A stretch of 64,000 nucleotides of DNA from Annona cherimola (lineage: Eukaryota; Streptophyta; Magnoliopsida; Magnoliales; Annonaceae): assembly GCA_030490835.1 (NCBI GenBank), contig CM059975.1, positions 30,226,133-30,290,132 on the forward strand, read 5' to 3'. Shown here one piece after another: positions 48,201 to 61,037 of this stretch. Made by a program: the position numbers and the translations under genes. How positions within the stretch are numbered: the first letter of the stretch is position 1; each line of letters begins with the position of its first letter. The notes below the pieces were generated by a model that saw nothing but the letters and a program-made list of their open reading frames with translations, was not told the origin of the DNA and ran no database searches.

Positions 48201-49607
48201 CCTCTAGCATAATTTTCCCTTTTGAAGTAGGATGAAGCATACTAGAGCTTTGAAAACCTTCCACAAGTCACAACTGGAGTATATGGATGGCAGCTTCCCC
48301 TAGTTGTAGAGTAGGATGAAGGAAGTTTTGTAATTTCTGTATAAAATTCATTTCTTTGTAACATCAAGAGCTATTTAGTTAGAAATTGTAAAATTTTTGG
48401 TTCAATTTGTAATAGACAACAATAACACTGTATCATTGTTTCTGTATTTCAATTCCTTGATGAATTCAATAATTTTATTGGAAAGAAAATTGGAATTTGC
48501 ATCTCATATATATGAAGGTAAGGTAATACCATTTTGTGAAAATTTCCTTATGTCGAAATGGGAGTTAACTTGGGTGGAATGGACTTTAAATTCTGTTTGT
48601 TTTATACCGCATGGTTTTGCATTTCCAGTGGAAACACTGTTGCATCCATGCCCTGCACCAAATGCATCATATTCACTCTCAAAATGAGATGTCAAACCTA
48701 AAAGGCCATTCTTTTGCCTTAGTGTATGCGTAAGAGATTGCCTTCTAGTGAGAATCTTCTGTGCTTGTATGTTTAACCAAACAATCATATTTATTACACT
48801 CTAGGGTCTGTTTGGGAACTTGGAAAACTACCTCAAAAATGTAAAACTTTTCAAAAACGTGAGGAGGCAATACCAAAGTAGTCATTTCAACATTCAAATT
48901 TCAGAGCACGGTGGGTGTCGTACCTGTTCATGGCAGGAAAGTTTGAAAAATTGGGCAAACATGGAGAAGTTCATCGTTACAATTGCGCACAAATGCAACC
49001 ACTGGCCCAACAAAAGTATGCCAACCAGAGCATGGGCATTTAATGCGCTCATCACACCGGAGTTGACAATGGCAACACCTTGGTCAACAGGCAGTTAATG
49101 CTGCCTCAAAAAAATGTCATGGAAGTTATTTATCTTCCCAAAAAGCCCCCTAGTCAAAATTTTATTTAGGCTGCTTGGAGTTTCCAATTCTTGTCTTGCT
49201 TGGTTAGTTTCATTCTTTACTTTGTGCTTTCTCGGCCAAAATTAATTGCCTCATTTCTGATACTCTTGAAATGAAAAAAAGATGAGAATGCAATTCAGCC
49301 ACCAAATTGCACAAGTTTTCAGCTCTTGTATTCCCACCATTTCATATTATTATCACATTAGTTGGCTTCACATCTTGTCAATTGAATGAATTTCATAGGG
49401 AACTCCAAATACATTGAATGATATTCCTTAGATATGCTTAGGTACGATGTTACCAATGTTTTCCACCTTGCAACTGTTTTGGAATTCCATTTGTTGTCTT
49501 TAGTTTTGGTCTGCTAGGTTTGAAGGACATAGTGCTCAAGTGACATTCACACAAAGTTGCAAGAACAGAGAATTAGATGCAAGTCCAAGAGTTTCTTTCA
49601 AATAAAG

Positions 49608-49868
49608 GGTGTGTTTGGCAATCAATAAAAATTGTCAAGCTAAAACTCTTCATTCTTCATAACTGTCCTACTTTTAATCATTTTTTCATATACTCCTGTA
49701 CAACTACCCTACTTTTTAATCATTTATACACAAATAACTTATCTATTTTAACTTTATTATCTTTACTCCTCATCATTACCCCTATTATATCACATTATTT
49801 CCTTCCAATTCAAAAACTCTTATACCAAAAACTTTTCACCTAAAAGTTTTATCATTTCCTGAACACAC
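49608..49868. mobile_element. MITE family G (GGTGTGTTTGG ends)
   Basis: About 260 bp with ends GGTGTGTTTGG and GAACACACC. Its sisters are 36304-36569, 41728-42012, 56871-57126 and a partial copy near 57595-57790. All share TTTACTCCTCATCATTAC and AAAGTTTTAT-like marks. The TIR resembles Tourist/PIF-Harbinger MITEs, but target duplications are not clear enough to prove it. Confidence 0.65.
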
Positions 49869-50685
49869 CAAAAATTGTTGAATTCAGTAAATGAATTGAA
49901 GTACGGATCCAGTGATGCACATTTTGTCTATTACAAATTCAACCAAAAAAGGAATACACAACAACTAAATCCACAAGCTGCAAAGAAATGCTCCAACTGA
50001 CAGTTATGGCTCCATCATATCTTCAATGAGGGTCCACCTCCATGTATGAGGATACATTCACAATATATTCACTAGTTAATTCCACACAAAAAACCTTGTT
50101 ATGCAATTAATAGCAGTGACATTTTTATGTTGAAAAGGAAATTACATATTAAAACCCAAAATAAAAATACTGTGGTGATAGAGCTTCTAGTCGTGCAAAT
50201 GCAAAACTAAATGGACAAATTCATTATCTACAAACGCTGAATTGATTAAATGAATTTAAATGGAGATACATTGTTAAATATGTGTTGTTTGTTACAAAAA
50301 GAACAAAAAAATACATGAAAACTGGATGTCGAAACATCTTGCTTTAGCTGAGAAGGGTTAGTTATGGTAGTTGTATAGTTGTAGAAACACTTGATACAAG
50401 AACCTGTTGCTTCTCAACATTGAGAACACATCCTCACCAAAAATGAGTCGGGAGAAAAACCATTTCCGGAAGCTTTAATGGAAAGCCCCCAGTCTAAAGC
50501 CATGCTAAGTTATAGAAGGAGAAATCCCTTGAATTGGAGCCATTGAAGTGTAATCTGGGATACCTGTCCTGCTCTAATCGGCATGCATCCATTCCTGCAG
50601 ACATGCAAAACAGGAACATGGCGAAAAAAAAAAAAAAAGATAATCCTGGGTAGCAATGAATCCATTACAGGTTGTAGAGGATTTT

Positions 50686-50779
50686 ATCTGTCAATGCCAT
50701 TATTATTATTAGTTTTTGATTCATCTGTCAATGCCATTATTATTATTAGTTTTTGATTCATCTGTCAATGCCATTATTG
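50686..50779. repeat. 37-bp tandem repeat, about 2.5 copies
   Basis: Units starting ATCTGTCAATGCCATTATT at 50686, 50723 and 50760 follow each other with exact identity in the full copies. Confidence 0.9.
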
Positions 50780-52361
50780 AATAAAAAGGAATCATAGTTT
50801 TTGTCTCTGTGGGGTATAGAGATAACAGAAATTGGGTTAGCAATGTCTATGGATAGTGAATTTTTGCACCAAAAAGGAAGAGTAATGGTGAGATGAGATT
50901 GTGGGAAATCTTGCCGTGGGATTGGATGTAATGCGTATAAGAGAGATAATGGTCGACGCTTGTCCAAGATGTTAATCAATGCAAAGGTGAGTGTGAGACT
51001 AGCGACCGCCCCCGAAGGAGACAATGGGTGCAAGTTAGAAAGCTGAATTAGATAGGCGGAGAGATGAGACAACGACAGGGAGCTATAGTGCTAGTGTTGT
51101 CAATCAGTGTGAAGGCAAGTGCGAGTCTTACGACCATCATTGGAGAGGGGAGGAGCTAGGGCATTGGGGATGTTTGAGAGAGAGGGCGGGGCGAGAGAGG
51201 CGAGAGAGATGATTGATGAAGGTAAGAGTCGTGGCAGAAGAGCTAGGGTAAGAAAGATGGGAAGCTAGAGGAGATGATTGCATCTTCAACGAACAAAATA
51301 ACTCGGCATTTCAGCAGGGACACATAGGATGAGCGTCTGCTACACGTTGTTTTCCTCGACCCAAAATCAACCTTCCCGAACTTAATATGTCTCATATCCA
51401 ATATTTCACAAATACACATATCGTGATGTCCAGCCTACCCCTAATTGCCATTCGGTCCAAGCGTGTATTCCTCAGCCATCACATCATTCTTTGCTTGCTC
51501 CATTGTGCCGCCAGATTCTCCACCACTGCCTAGTGATGCAGCAACAACGGAGAAGCTAAACGAGTTGCTATATCTAGGTGCTAGGGCATGCAATCTAGAG
51601 GGAGGATTGGAAGTGCATATTTCAGAAGCTTGTGAACATTGGCTGCAAATATCAAACTTAAGTGTAAAAAAGTGCCAATTTTGCAAACTTGAGGGACCAA
51701 TCTACAAATCCCTTGCTATCAACAGTTTGGTAAAATTTAGATAATGAAAAATTGAAAAAAAGAAACAAATTTACAGCTACATAGAAACTATAAGAAGTGT
51801 ACCAAGAAATTCATAAGTGGTCCGAAATTTAAAATTTATGATCATCTTTATGATTGCTTAAAAATTAGAAAAGAATATCATTATCATCATAAGCTGTTTC
51901 CCACCTATGTGGGGTGAGCTTTATGGATCCCATGCCGCCATATGTATATGCATGTATGTGTGTGTATACATATAGAAATTGGCCCAATTAAGAGAGGTAA
52001 AAGCTTTCCTAGTTTTAATGAAAGTAGAAATTTTGTTAATTGTGGAAAAAAGAAAAATTCACCAATTTCAAATTGTTGTGCTAAAATATGAAAAATTAAA
52101 AGAATAGAGAAAAGTATAAAAGAATAGAGAAAAGTTAGAAAATTCTCACATGAATTTGAATAAATTATGATAGATATAATAATTTTTATTAAAAAATACT
52201 TCAATTTCCAAAGTTAAGCCACCGATAACAAATTAATGTCACATACAATGATTAAGAGAATTACAATGTAAAATATTTCTAATGCTTGTTTGCTTTATAT
52301 CAAAATTATATTCATATATCCTTGATAAAAAAAAAAATTATATTCATATACCATTCCCGCT

Positions 52362-52868
52362 TCTATGAAACCCATTTTCTATACAACTCCTTCCATTTTT
52401 AACATCTTGATGGTTTATGGAAAATCCACTCCATCTATTGTATTTGTCATCATTTATAGTACCTTGAAAATCCTTTTATTTGTCTATATCACTGTACATG
52501 GGCCCCATTGAAAATCCATGTAATAAAATTGTTTAATATTAAATATTAATTTTAAATTTGTATTTTTAATAACTAAATCGTCTAGAATATCATTTTTACG
52601 TAGATAAACGATTCGATAAAATATTATTACATTCTAATACATATGTAAATAGATCTAAGTATTTTTTTCATTATTTACACATGAATATATATTTTTCAAC
52701 AAATGTGACCCATAAATATACTTGATCGGGATGATACTTGGCCTCCTAGATAAACAAATAACGTTAAATGAAATGAATAGATTGGATTTTCCATAATGAT
52801 CAAAATTTTAAAAATTAAGAGGGTTGTATGGCTCTGCTTCTATGTAACTTGATTATATAGAAGCAAAG
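52362..52868 (+). mobile_element. MITE family A copy in SSADH intron 3
   Basis: Co-linear with 10822-11345 in the same orientation, from CCGCTTCTATGAAACCC to TATATAGAAGC. The ends are inverted around GCTTCTAT. Confidence 0.65.
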
Positions 52869-53185
52869 CGCTTCATATATAGATTAATTAGTAAATTTGT
52901 AAGTAAGGATTCCATTAGGGTGGAATTGGTTCCAAGTGTAGAACCTCTGGGTTTTTGATATCCATTATACTCTTCATGAATCCAAGCAACCCACATTATA
53001 CTCTTGTGTGCCTAATTTTACTTGCTAAAAAAATACAGATTTCAAACAATTAAATAGAATTTCAACTTTCTTTTTTCTATTAAATATTAGATTAGTGAAA
53101 TTTGAGGTTACACATTATTTATAATGGCTATGATTTAAGAACATATTGAATACTTTCTTATAAATTACATTTATCATTAAATTGA

Positions 53186-53662
53186 GGGAAATTTCATATA
53201 TACTCACAAATTTTACCCATAATTCCACTTATACCGATGAACTTCTAAAAATCCCAAATATACCTGTCTATTTTGTTTAAAATTTCATTTATTATCTATG
53301 CTGTTGGGGATCCATTAAATTGCCGTTACCCTATGTGAAATCACAAATATGTTCAAGTCTTAATATAATTTGAGGTTGGTTTATTCAAAGTTAAATATTT
53401 ATATTCAAATAAGATACGATTTTATAATTATAGCATTACTAAAAATTCATTAGAACATGAATTTTTAGTTATAAAATCATAATTAAAGATGGGCATATTC
53501 GTCATTTCACAAAGGGTTAATTACCCTTTTAACGGATCCATAATGGCATGAGTATACGTGGAATTTTAGGCAAAAGACATAGGTATATTTGGAAAATTTG
53601 GAACTTCGTGGGTATACGTGGATTTAGGGGTGAAATTTATGAGGTATACGTGGAATTTGCTC
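53186..53662. mobile_element. MULE-type MITE in SSADH intron 3
   Basis: The ends GGGAAATTTCATATATAC and GTATACGTGGAATTTGCTC are inverted repeats of the family seen at 12536-13744. The flanks TTAAATTGA and TTAGATTTA match at 7 of 9. Confidence 0.6.
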
Positions 53663-54535
53663 TTAGATTTATTTAATGTTATATTATATGCCTTGCTTCA
53701 CTTGGGCGCACACATCACATGTGCACCCTGCTCTAGGCCAAAATGGTCTTCTACACCTTAGTGCGCCTTGTGCCTTAACAACTATGTAATGTATAATGAT
53801 ATTTATTTACTTACGATATCAAAAATCAACTTGATCAAAAACTTGGGTGGGTCATAACAAATTTTAGAGCAGTTTTGTGAGTTTGTATTTATTAGGGCCC
53901 ACCAAAGTATCCAATGAAGATGATTTTTGGTATCTTAACCAAATAAATATTAACAATCATAATGGGTGGCTTAGATTCATGAAAAGGATCATGGATTGCA
54001 AAAACCAGAGGTTCGATTGAAATGTAACCATATAGGAAGTTATACGACAAACTAATTGACTAAATACAATGTTTAAAAAATATTATTTATCTAAACAAAG
54101 TAACTATCAACAAAATATTTATCCTCTGTTTTGGGACAAAAATAATATTTACTGAAGTAAAAAAAATATTTCCAATGAATTTTGCTATGGATCTATACTT
54201 TCCTGCAGTTTTTGAGTCTACTGTTTGCTAGCTTGATAACAATGAACAACCTTTATATTGCAATTGTCTATTGCTCTAGCCAATTCTTGTGTTCACCACT
54301 TCGTCAGCAGCTTTCTAGTGTGCTTAGGCTTATTGATACTTGACCTGGCACAGTTTTTATTTTTCTTTTCAAATTCGTTAACTATCAAAAAAACTTTTTA
54401 CCGGGTTTACTTGGTTCTGCTGCTGCTGTTGCTGTTTGATTGTACAGCTGCAGGAGTGGCAACTTGCTGCTACTTTTGGTGTTGGTGCTATGGGATTGGG
54501 TATCATCATGATTCTCATAACACATCTTTTTACAG

Positions 54536-54623
54536 GTATGATTTGCTAATTGCCCATAAGGAAGAACTTGCACAACTTATCACTTTGGAGCAGGGAAAGC
54601 CATTAAAAGAGGCATTAGGTGAG
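54536..54623 (+). CDS. ALDH5F1: SSADH exon 4
   Basis: 88 nt encoding YDLLIAHKEELAQLITLEQG and KPLKEALGE. It lies between TTTTTACAG and GAG|GTATGT and is intact. A longer ORF at 54258-54650 simply reads through its acceptor from the intron. Confidence 0.9.
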
Positions 54624-54751
54624 GTATGTCAATCTGTTTTGGACTTTTGATTGGTTTGGATAATCTACAGTTTTGCAACTACCTTTCTTATCTTAATCAG
54701 AGCCACAGATTTGTTAATATTGATACGAGTTTAGTGGAACTGAACCTATAG

Positions 54752-54862
54752 GTTACTTATGGGGCTAGTTTTATCGAGTATTATGCTGAGGAGGCAAAAC
54801 GTGTATATGGTGATATAATTCCAGCTAACCTAGCTGATCGGCGGCTATTTGTTATAAAACAG
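54752..54862 (+). CDS. ALDH5F1: SSADH exon 5, GC donor
   Basis: 111 nt encoding VTYGASFIEYYAEEAKRVYG, then DIIPANLADRRLFVIKQ. The acceptor is CCTATAG; the donor is CAG|GCAAGT, a GC-AG intron with an otherwise consensus donor. Intact. Confidence 0.9.
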
Positions 54863-56390
54863 GCAAGTATGCAGGATGCACATGCGTAATTTTTCTTATC
54901 TGACTGAGCTTGTTGTAATTTTACATTCTACTCTTTCATTCATTTGAAGTAGCAAGTACATTTTATGGGTGGATTTTCTATATTGTGGACTACCTTCAGC
55001 CTTTATATCTGTTCAGTTACCCATGGAGTGTTGTGATGATTGTGTTTTGCTATGTTCACTGTTTGTTATCTCTATTGGGCACTTAGTCTTCTCCGAAGTT
55101 CCCTGCCATGGCATAATAATGATTTTTAAAGAATTTTCAAAAGCATAAAAAATTGTTCCACATTAACTTCTAGAGGAGACAAAATCTGTCTTATGTGTTA
55201 TTTATGCAAGGTCCATTTTTTGTGATATAATACTTTGTATCCGTGATGTTGAGAGATTTCCTAGGGACCCGTCTTTGATCAGACATTCTAGTTTCTCCCA
55301 TCCTTGGTTATGATACTTTTACTGACCATTGACCATTGGCTATTTTTATTTTTTGCTACCTAAAATCTTGTCATAGCTCCCATAACACTCTTTGATGCTT
55401 GGATGCATTTCTTAATTGATACCTTGGTTAATCTGTATTACACTCATACATTATTAACATATAGATTCATATTTGTCCATTGATCCAATCAAATGCTGGT
55501 TTGAGACCAACGTGATGTGGACTTTGTCTCAGATATATCTTTTCAGTGAGGTGACACAAACTTCTTTTAGACCTTAGAGGATGTGTAATCTTTCTGTCCG
55601 TTTGTTCATGTTTAAAAAAGTATTCATGTATTTATTAACATAATTAGTCTTACTGACAAATTCCACCATTTTTTGTATATATTTTTGCAAATTTTCATTT
55701 TAAGGCTATTCCTCAATTAATGATAAGGAAAACTGTAGACCAACCTCTCCATTTTATCATGATGAATGCATGATAAGTTCCTGAAGCATTTCATTCTGGA
55801 GAATGATGAGTGGTAACCAGCAGGCTTCATTTCATCTGAGCATTCCAGGTGGCCCACATTGAATTCTCCTCTAGGGAATTAGGTTTATCTCACACCTAAG
55901 CACCTGCATTTATCATGTGCTGAAAACGTTTTTCACAGCTTGGCCAGTTAAGCGTAAAGGAGCTCTAAGAGTTTCTAGAAATACTGCAAAAGGTGTACTT
56001 GGGACTCCATTGCAGAGGCTGTTATAACCTAACTATATCAAATGGAAAAATGCCCCATTAACAACCCAAGAGGCTTAGTGGAATTTGTTACAAGTTCAGT
56101 GTCAAATGACATGATATCAGCCCCCAACAATCATGACAGTTGGATCATTTTAGCTAATATTGGAGCATAACTCATATGAAGCTTACATACACAACATCAC
56201 TAGTTGAATGCAAATTTCTTTCCCTAAAGCAAGAGCCTACACAAATTAAAGGTCAGTTGTGCACATACAGTGGTTTTAGTTGTTGGTTCACTTCCATTTA
56301 TGATAATGGTACACAGCACTGAATCTTTACTGCACACACTATCCCTGCATATTTTACTTCACGTATTGTTTTCCCTTCCTTTTCTTGCAG

Positions 56391-56453
56391 CCTGTTGGCG
56401 TCGTTGGCGCAATTACACCCTGGAATTTCCCATTGGCCATGATTACCCGGAAG
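56391..56453 (+). CDS. ALDH5F1: SSADH exon 6
   Basis: 63 nt encoding [20 protein letters not shown] plus K, with the TPWNFP motif of the ALDH oxyanion/cofactor region. Acceptor TTCTTGCAG, donor AAG|GTGTGA. Intact. Confidence 0.92.
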
Positions 56454-56552
56454 GTGTGATGTGACTTTCTGTTTTCTGCACTATAGCTGTTTTCATGTAT
56501 AGTGTCACATCTTCTGTTCATTTGAGTGACTAGATGAACTGCAACTGTACAG

Positions 56553-56663
56553 GTTGGCCCTGCTCTTGCTTGCGGTTGTACAGTGGTTATAAAACCTTCA
56601 GAGTTTACACCATTGACTGCTCTAGCTGCTGCTGAGCTTGCCCTTAAAGCAGGAATACCACCG
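56553..56663 (+). CDS. ALDH5F1: SSADH exon 7
   Basis: 111 nt encoding [20 protein letters not shown] and [21 protein letters not shown] holds the Lys that contacts the cofactor ribose in ALDHs. Acceptor TGTACAG, donor CCG|GTGATT. Intact. Confidence 0.92.
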
Positions 56664-56870
56664 GTGATTTCTCACTTCCTAATTTTTCTGCACTTTATGG
56701 AGTTCATTGTTTAGCGTAAGCTATTTCTAACATTCAATAATCTCAAAAATAGCCAAAACTGGGCAAGGAAATTGACAAACGAGGCTATGATGTTTGAATA
56801 TCATGGTGTTAGAGGTTACATGGGTTGTGTTGTGTCATTCTTGTTTGTCTTGAATTATGTTTTCACCAAG

Positions 56871-57126
56871 GGCGTGTTTGGCATTCTCATAAGCTTATCA
56901 ATCTAAAACTTTTCAATATAAAATTATTCACTATCCACAACTATTATATTTCTAATTATTTCTTCATATCTTCTTATACAACTACTTTATTTTTCAATCA
57001 TTTCTCTACAACTACCCTATCTATTTTAACTCTATTATCTTTACTCCTCATCATTACTTCTATCATATTACATCACTTTTCCCATTTCAAAAAGTTTTAG
57101 AAGTTTTATAAAATACCAAACACACC
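56871..57126. mobile_element. MITE family G in SSADH intron 7
   Basis: About 256 bp, GGCGTGTTTGGC to CCAAACACACC; a sister of 49608-49868. The rest of intron 7 (57127-58238) has a partial second copy and no gene. Confidence 0.7.
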
Positions 57127-58238
57127 CTAAGTTTAATCATTTTTCTATATTTCCTAATATCCTCCAATCAATTTTGTTCACCCTTTGCTCGGTTCCTTTA
57201 CAGCCTTTTGTGCTAATAATTTTTTTTTCCTTCTAACTGGCACCATTTCATATCTTGGTTTCACATGAATAAATCACTGAAGTCTACTTTCTCTCATTGT
57301 GTTACAATAAGTCTCCTTCTGGTAAGAGGTAAGAAGAAAAAAAAAAAATTCTCTCTCCTTTTTACACACCTTTTAAGATGATGTAATATCTTAACCCACC
57401 ACTTGGATGACTAAGTGGTTGAAATGACTGTATATAGGATGTTTAGGTAAAGAGATTCAAGATTTGAAGTTGGGTACAGGCAGTGATTTTAATACCCCTT
57501 TTCTGGATTACTCCTTTGTCAGGTATCTAGTCATCAAGGTGGGTGGTCTGATATAGAAAAAAAAAAAGAAAAAGAAAAATATCTTACCTGCCTACACTGC
57601 TATTTTTTTTAAAATTATTACCTCTACATTCCAATCATGTTTTTATGTTTTATATACAACTACCATATCTATTTTATCTTTATCCGCTTTACTTCTAATT
57701 ATTACCCTTTTTATATCACATCATTTTCTCACTTTTTCAAAATTTTTCTCTCAGGTTTTTTCCCCACTTTTTTTAACCCCGTAGCAAATGGAACCTAATT
57801 TTACCTTCAGATTTTGTTAGATTAGTTTATCTCTAATTTTATCTTTTCTTATTTTACCACTCATCTACTTGATGTCCTTATGCGCTACACTCTTTCCTGT
57901 CAACATTCTACCACATAAAACATAGCTGGTTTTGTAGCCATCCTATAAAATTATCCTTTCAATCTAATTGGCACTGAGCTATCTTGTAAAATTATAAAAT
58001 CACAATGCTATTAAGGTACTATTGACATGAATATGGGTTCTAGGAATCCTGTTTTGAAGGTTCATTACTTCATATGAATACGGATACCTGTAAGCTAAGT
58101 GATTCTCATCATGAAGAAAGTAGTTTTAATGTATCAATTGGAACAAGCCTTTCACCCACAAATATTGCTCAATGAAATTTCAGTTTTTTTTTTTTTTTTT
58201 TAATCATTTATTCAATATTTTCCCTTTCTCAATGGTAG

Positions 58239-58304
58239 GGTGCTGTGAACGTGGTAATGGGTCATGCATCTGACATTGGAGATACTCTACTAGCAAGTAC
58301 ACAG
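58239..58304 (+). CDS. ALDH5F1: SSADH exon 8
   Basis: 66 nt encoding GAVNVVMGHASDIGDTLLAS and TQ. Acceptor AATGGTAG, donor CAG|GTGTCT. Intact. Confidence 0.9.
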
Positions 58305-58419
58305 GTGTCTTATTCATCTGCCATCGTGGTGTTATTCCTTTTGAAGTGATTACTTAGCAGCTGATATGTCTCAGTTGTAAATTTAATAACTGACAAGCAG
58401 TTTTGACTTTTGTCTATAG

Positions 58420-58496
58420 GTAAGGAAGATTACATTCACAGGTTCAACTGCTGTGGGCAAGAAACTAATGGCTGGTGCTGCTGGGACGTAAAAAAG
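58420..58496 (+). pseudogene. ALDH5F1: SSADH exon 9, -1 frameshift
   Basis: It encodes VRKITFTGSTAVGKKLMAG then AAGT, including the NAD-binding GSTAVG motif. At 58487-58490 the reading hits TAA; one base appears to be missing before the A-run, making the exon 77 nt where the family needs 78. Donor AAG|GTATAC is kept. Confidence 0.88.
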
Positions 58497-59155
58497 GTAT
58501 ACAAATACACTTGAAGAGATTCTTTTCACCAATAATTTGACATTCTCTTGCATGCGCATTGCAACTTGGACTTTTCCAGTTCTGCTATTACTTGTCCATC
58601 CATGCTCGATCAAGAGAAGGAATATGAATCTTATCCTATATGACTATTTTGTTCTCATTCTAGTTTTATGTATCTGTCTTCAATGAGTTCCTTGATCCAA
58701 CCGTGGCTGAGGTTTTCCAAGTGGTTCAATTGTTTACTTTAGCAGAAAATTTGTTGTCTGAATTGCTTGAATATCTTTCTTTATTGGATAAGTTCTAGTT
58801 CTCCGTGCAAGAATTACTTTCTTCACGAGTTATATTACCAAAAAATGATGAGCATTGGAACCTGGAGATTCTTGTGATCAGGATTCCCTAGTTTTCGCAT
58901 ATCATATGCCAATTGCCAAATGCATCCTTTAGCAATTTGGCAAGGGCCAAGGAAGTCCAAACATGTTCGAATGTGTTTCTTTTCTCAATGTCATTATTGT
59001 CTCTGGTTTTCGCAATCACCTTGCTCTTCCCTCTTTTGTTAAAATGCTTGTCTTTTGTTAGATGTGTTCTGGCTTTCAATTCAGAGTCTTGTCTCTATTC
59101 ATTTGTCAATCTGCATAAATGTTTTTTTAATTTTTTTTTGTGGTGTTGGGAAGGA

Positions 59156-59185
59156 GGGGGGGGGGGGGGGGGGGGGGGGGGCGGG
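59156..59185 (+). repeat. Long poly-G run in SSADH intron 9
   Basis: About 25 consecutive G, with short G runs on either side. The rest of the intron (58497-59616) has no gene. Confidence 0.95.
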
Positions 59186-59616
59186 ATGTGGTTCTTGTGT
59201 ATTTTTCTTCTTTGACAAATTCAGATGAATGCGGGTATGTGATCATCTTCTCATATGTTGAATTTGGACTTACCTCTGATAGATAACTTTTCTTCCATTG
59301 TCGGATCTTTGAAGATTCCTCTCTATAGGAAACCATGGTTTTTATTTATTTCATAATTCCAAGATAATTCTGATCATCTTCTATTCAGAGCCTTGTGCTG
59401 ACTGTATGTGGAGTCCAACAAAAATCTCAACAATGCTAGATATTACTTCCCACGACGTCTTATGTTTGAGCTTTAATTGCATCCTATTTGTTTAACAAGA
59501 GCTTTACGAGCTAGACTATTGAACTCTTTGTTTCTGTTATGCTAAACCATAAATATTATTGTAATGCCAACATTTGAGCTATAACTGTTGATGCTCTAGC
59601 ATTCTTTGTTGTATAG

Positions 59617-59695
59617 ATATCATTGGAACTTGGCGGGTAACGCACCCTGCATAGTGTTTGATGACGCGGACCTAGATGTTGCAGTGAAGGCAACA
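59617..59695 (+). pseudogene. ALDH5F1: SSADH exon 10, +1 frameshift
   Basis: It starts ISLELGG, with the general-base Glu of ALDHs, then meets TAA at 59658-59660 because of an extra T in GGGTAACGCA. The shifted frame continues as APCIVFDDADLDVAVKAT. It is 79 nt where 78 are expected. Acceptor TGTATAG, donor ACA|GTAAGT. Confidence 0.88.
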
Positions 59696-61037
59696 GTAAG
59701 TCTGTGAGATCTCTTTTTTTCCCTTACATTAATATTGGTAATCTTTACATAGATAAATCAGAGATGTGAGATTCTGTTCAATCGCAAGACTGGCTGTAAG
59801 AATGCAGGAATTTCTGTTGTGCTTGTAGAACTAGGATAATAATAGGGTCTAATCTGGATGTTGGTAAAGTTGGCCCATGCCTTATGTTAAAATTCCGTTC
59901 TCTCTGTTTTCCTTCTACTGTAGATGATAAAGGATGATTCGATTCTGCATGTACAGATGTAGCCAACAGCTTATTTAATTCCCCCCCTCACCCATATCTT
60001 TCTAGATTCCTGTATTGATTGTGTGAATTGTATTAGAGATGTAACTTGGGCCATTAGCTCAAACTCCAGCCCAAGAAACCCAATAAAAACCAGTACTAGA
60101 GTTTGCATTTTGAAATCTCAAATGCGAGATGAGGAATCTAATTGGTAAATAGGTAGGGACTTAGGGTTAGAGTTCAAGCAAATCTGAACTTAAGGAATCC
60201 AAACCAATTTCTCCTATTTATATTTAATATAAAATTATTGTATGCATAAAATCTGAACAAATTTCTACATATTTATGTATTTTATATTATATATTTATGT
60301 TTGACTACATGTTTTTCATGTTGAAATTGCATTTCTAAATAAGTTATATTATTATTGTTTAAATTTTGTTTCATTTATATTTTTAGGTTCACATTTATCA
60401 ATTTTCTTCTCTTGCTTATTTTGAAAAAATGAATTTTTAGAAAGTGTACTATATATTGCTATATATTTTTTAAAATTTAATTGGGCTGTGATATTATTTT
60501 TGTTACATAATGCTTTAGTTATATGTTTCATATGAAATTTAAACATGTCCCTCTTAACTCAAACGAAAACTAATCAACCTGAATTCCAGCTCGATTCCAA
60601 TTTACATAAATAGGATTAGGTTTTAGGTTTTACAAATAGCGTTAGGTTTAGTGTTAGGGTTTATGTTTTACAAAAGGTTAGGGGTTAGTGTTTTGAGTTT
60701 TACGAAGAGGGCTGGGGGCTAGGGTTGATGTAAACGCAAGTTGCACCCTTATCTAATATCATCAAGACACACCAGAGCGTATCTACAGAAAAGTTATTCA
60801 TTTGACTGGTTATGATTTGATACCCATAAGAAAATTAATTCTTACATGTTTATCACAATAATTTTCAAAAAGGGATGCCATTGAAGTTTCCTACCCATGA
60901 AAATGGCAGAAATCTGGAGAAGGAAGCCTTCTTCACTTAGGATTATTGTTTTGTCGCAAAATTTATCTACTGCTTCATGCTTGCTGAGGCATTTTGTCAT
61001 GATAATGCTGAAAATTTCAGTCTTGTTTATTTTGCAG

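Larger units (their letters stand above)
45295..54535 (+). other. SSADH intron 3, 9.2 kb, TE-rich
   Basis: No real gene recognised inside. It holds a family-G MITE (49608-49868), a 37-bp tandem repeat (50686-50779), a MITE A copy (52362-52868), a MULE-type MITE (53186-53662) and an AT-rich foldback (about 46555-46745). A short sequence at 46335-46390 recurs inverted at 51665-51720. The ORFs at 47191-47592 (-) and 47150-47608 (+) overlap each other on opposite strands and match nothing I know. Confidence 0.6.

Noticed and set aside
54258..54650. 130-codon ORF covering SSADH exon 4
   Set aside because: Only its last third is SSADH; the first part reads through the intron and the clear TTTTTACAG acceptor.
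58913..59215. 100-codon ORF ending in poly-Gly
   Set aside because: Reads through the poly-G run in an SSADH intron.
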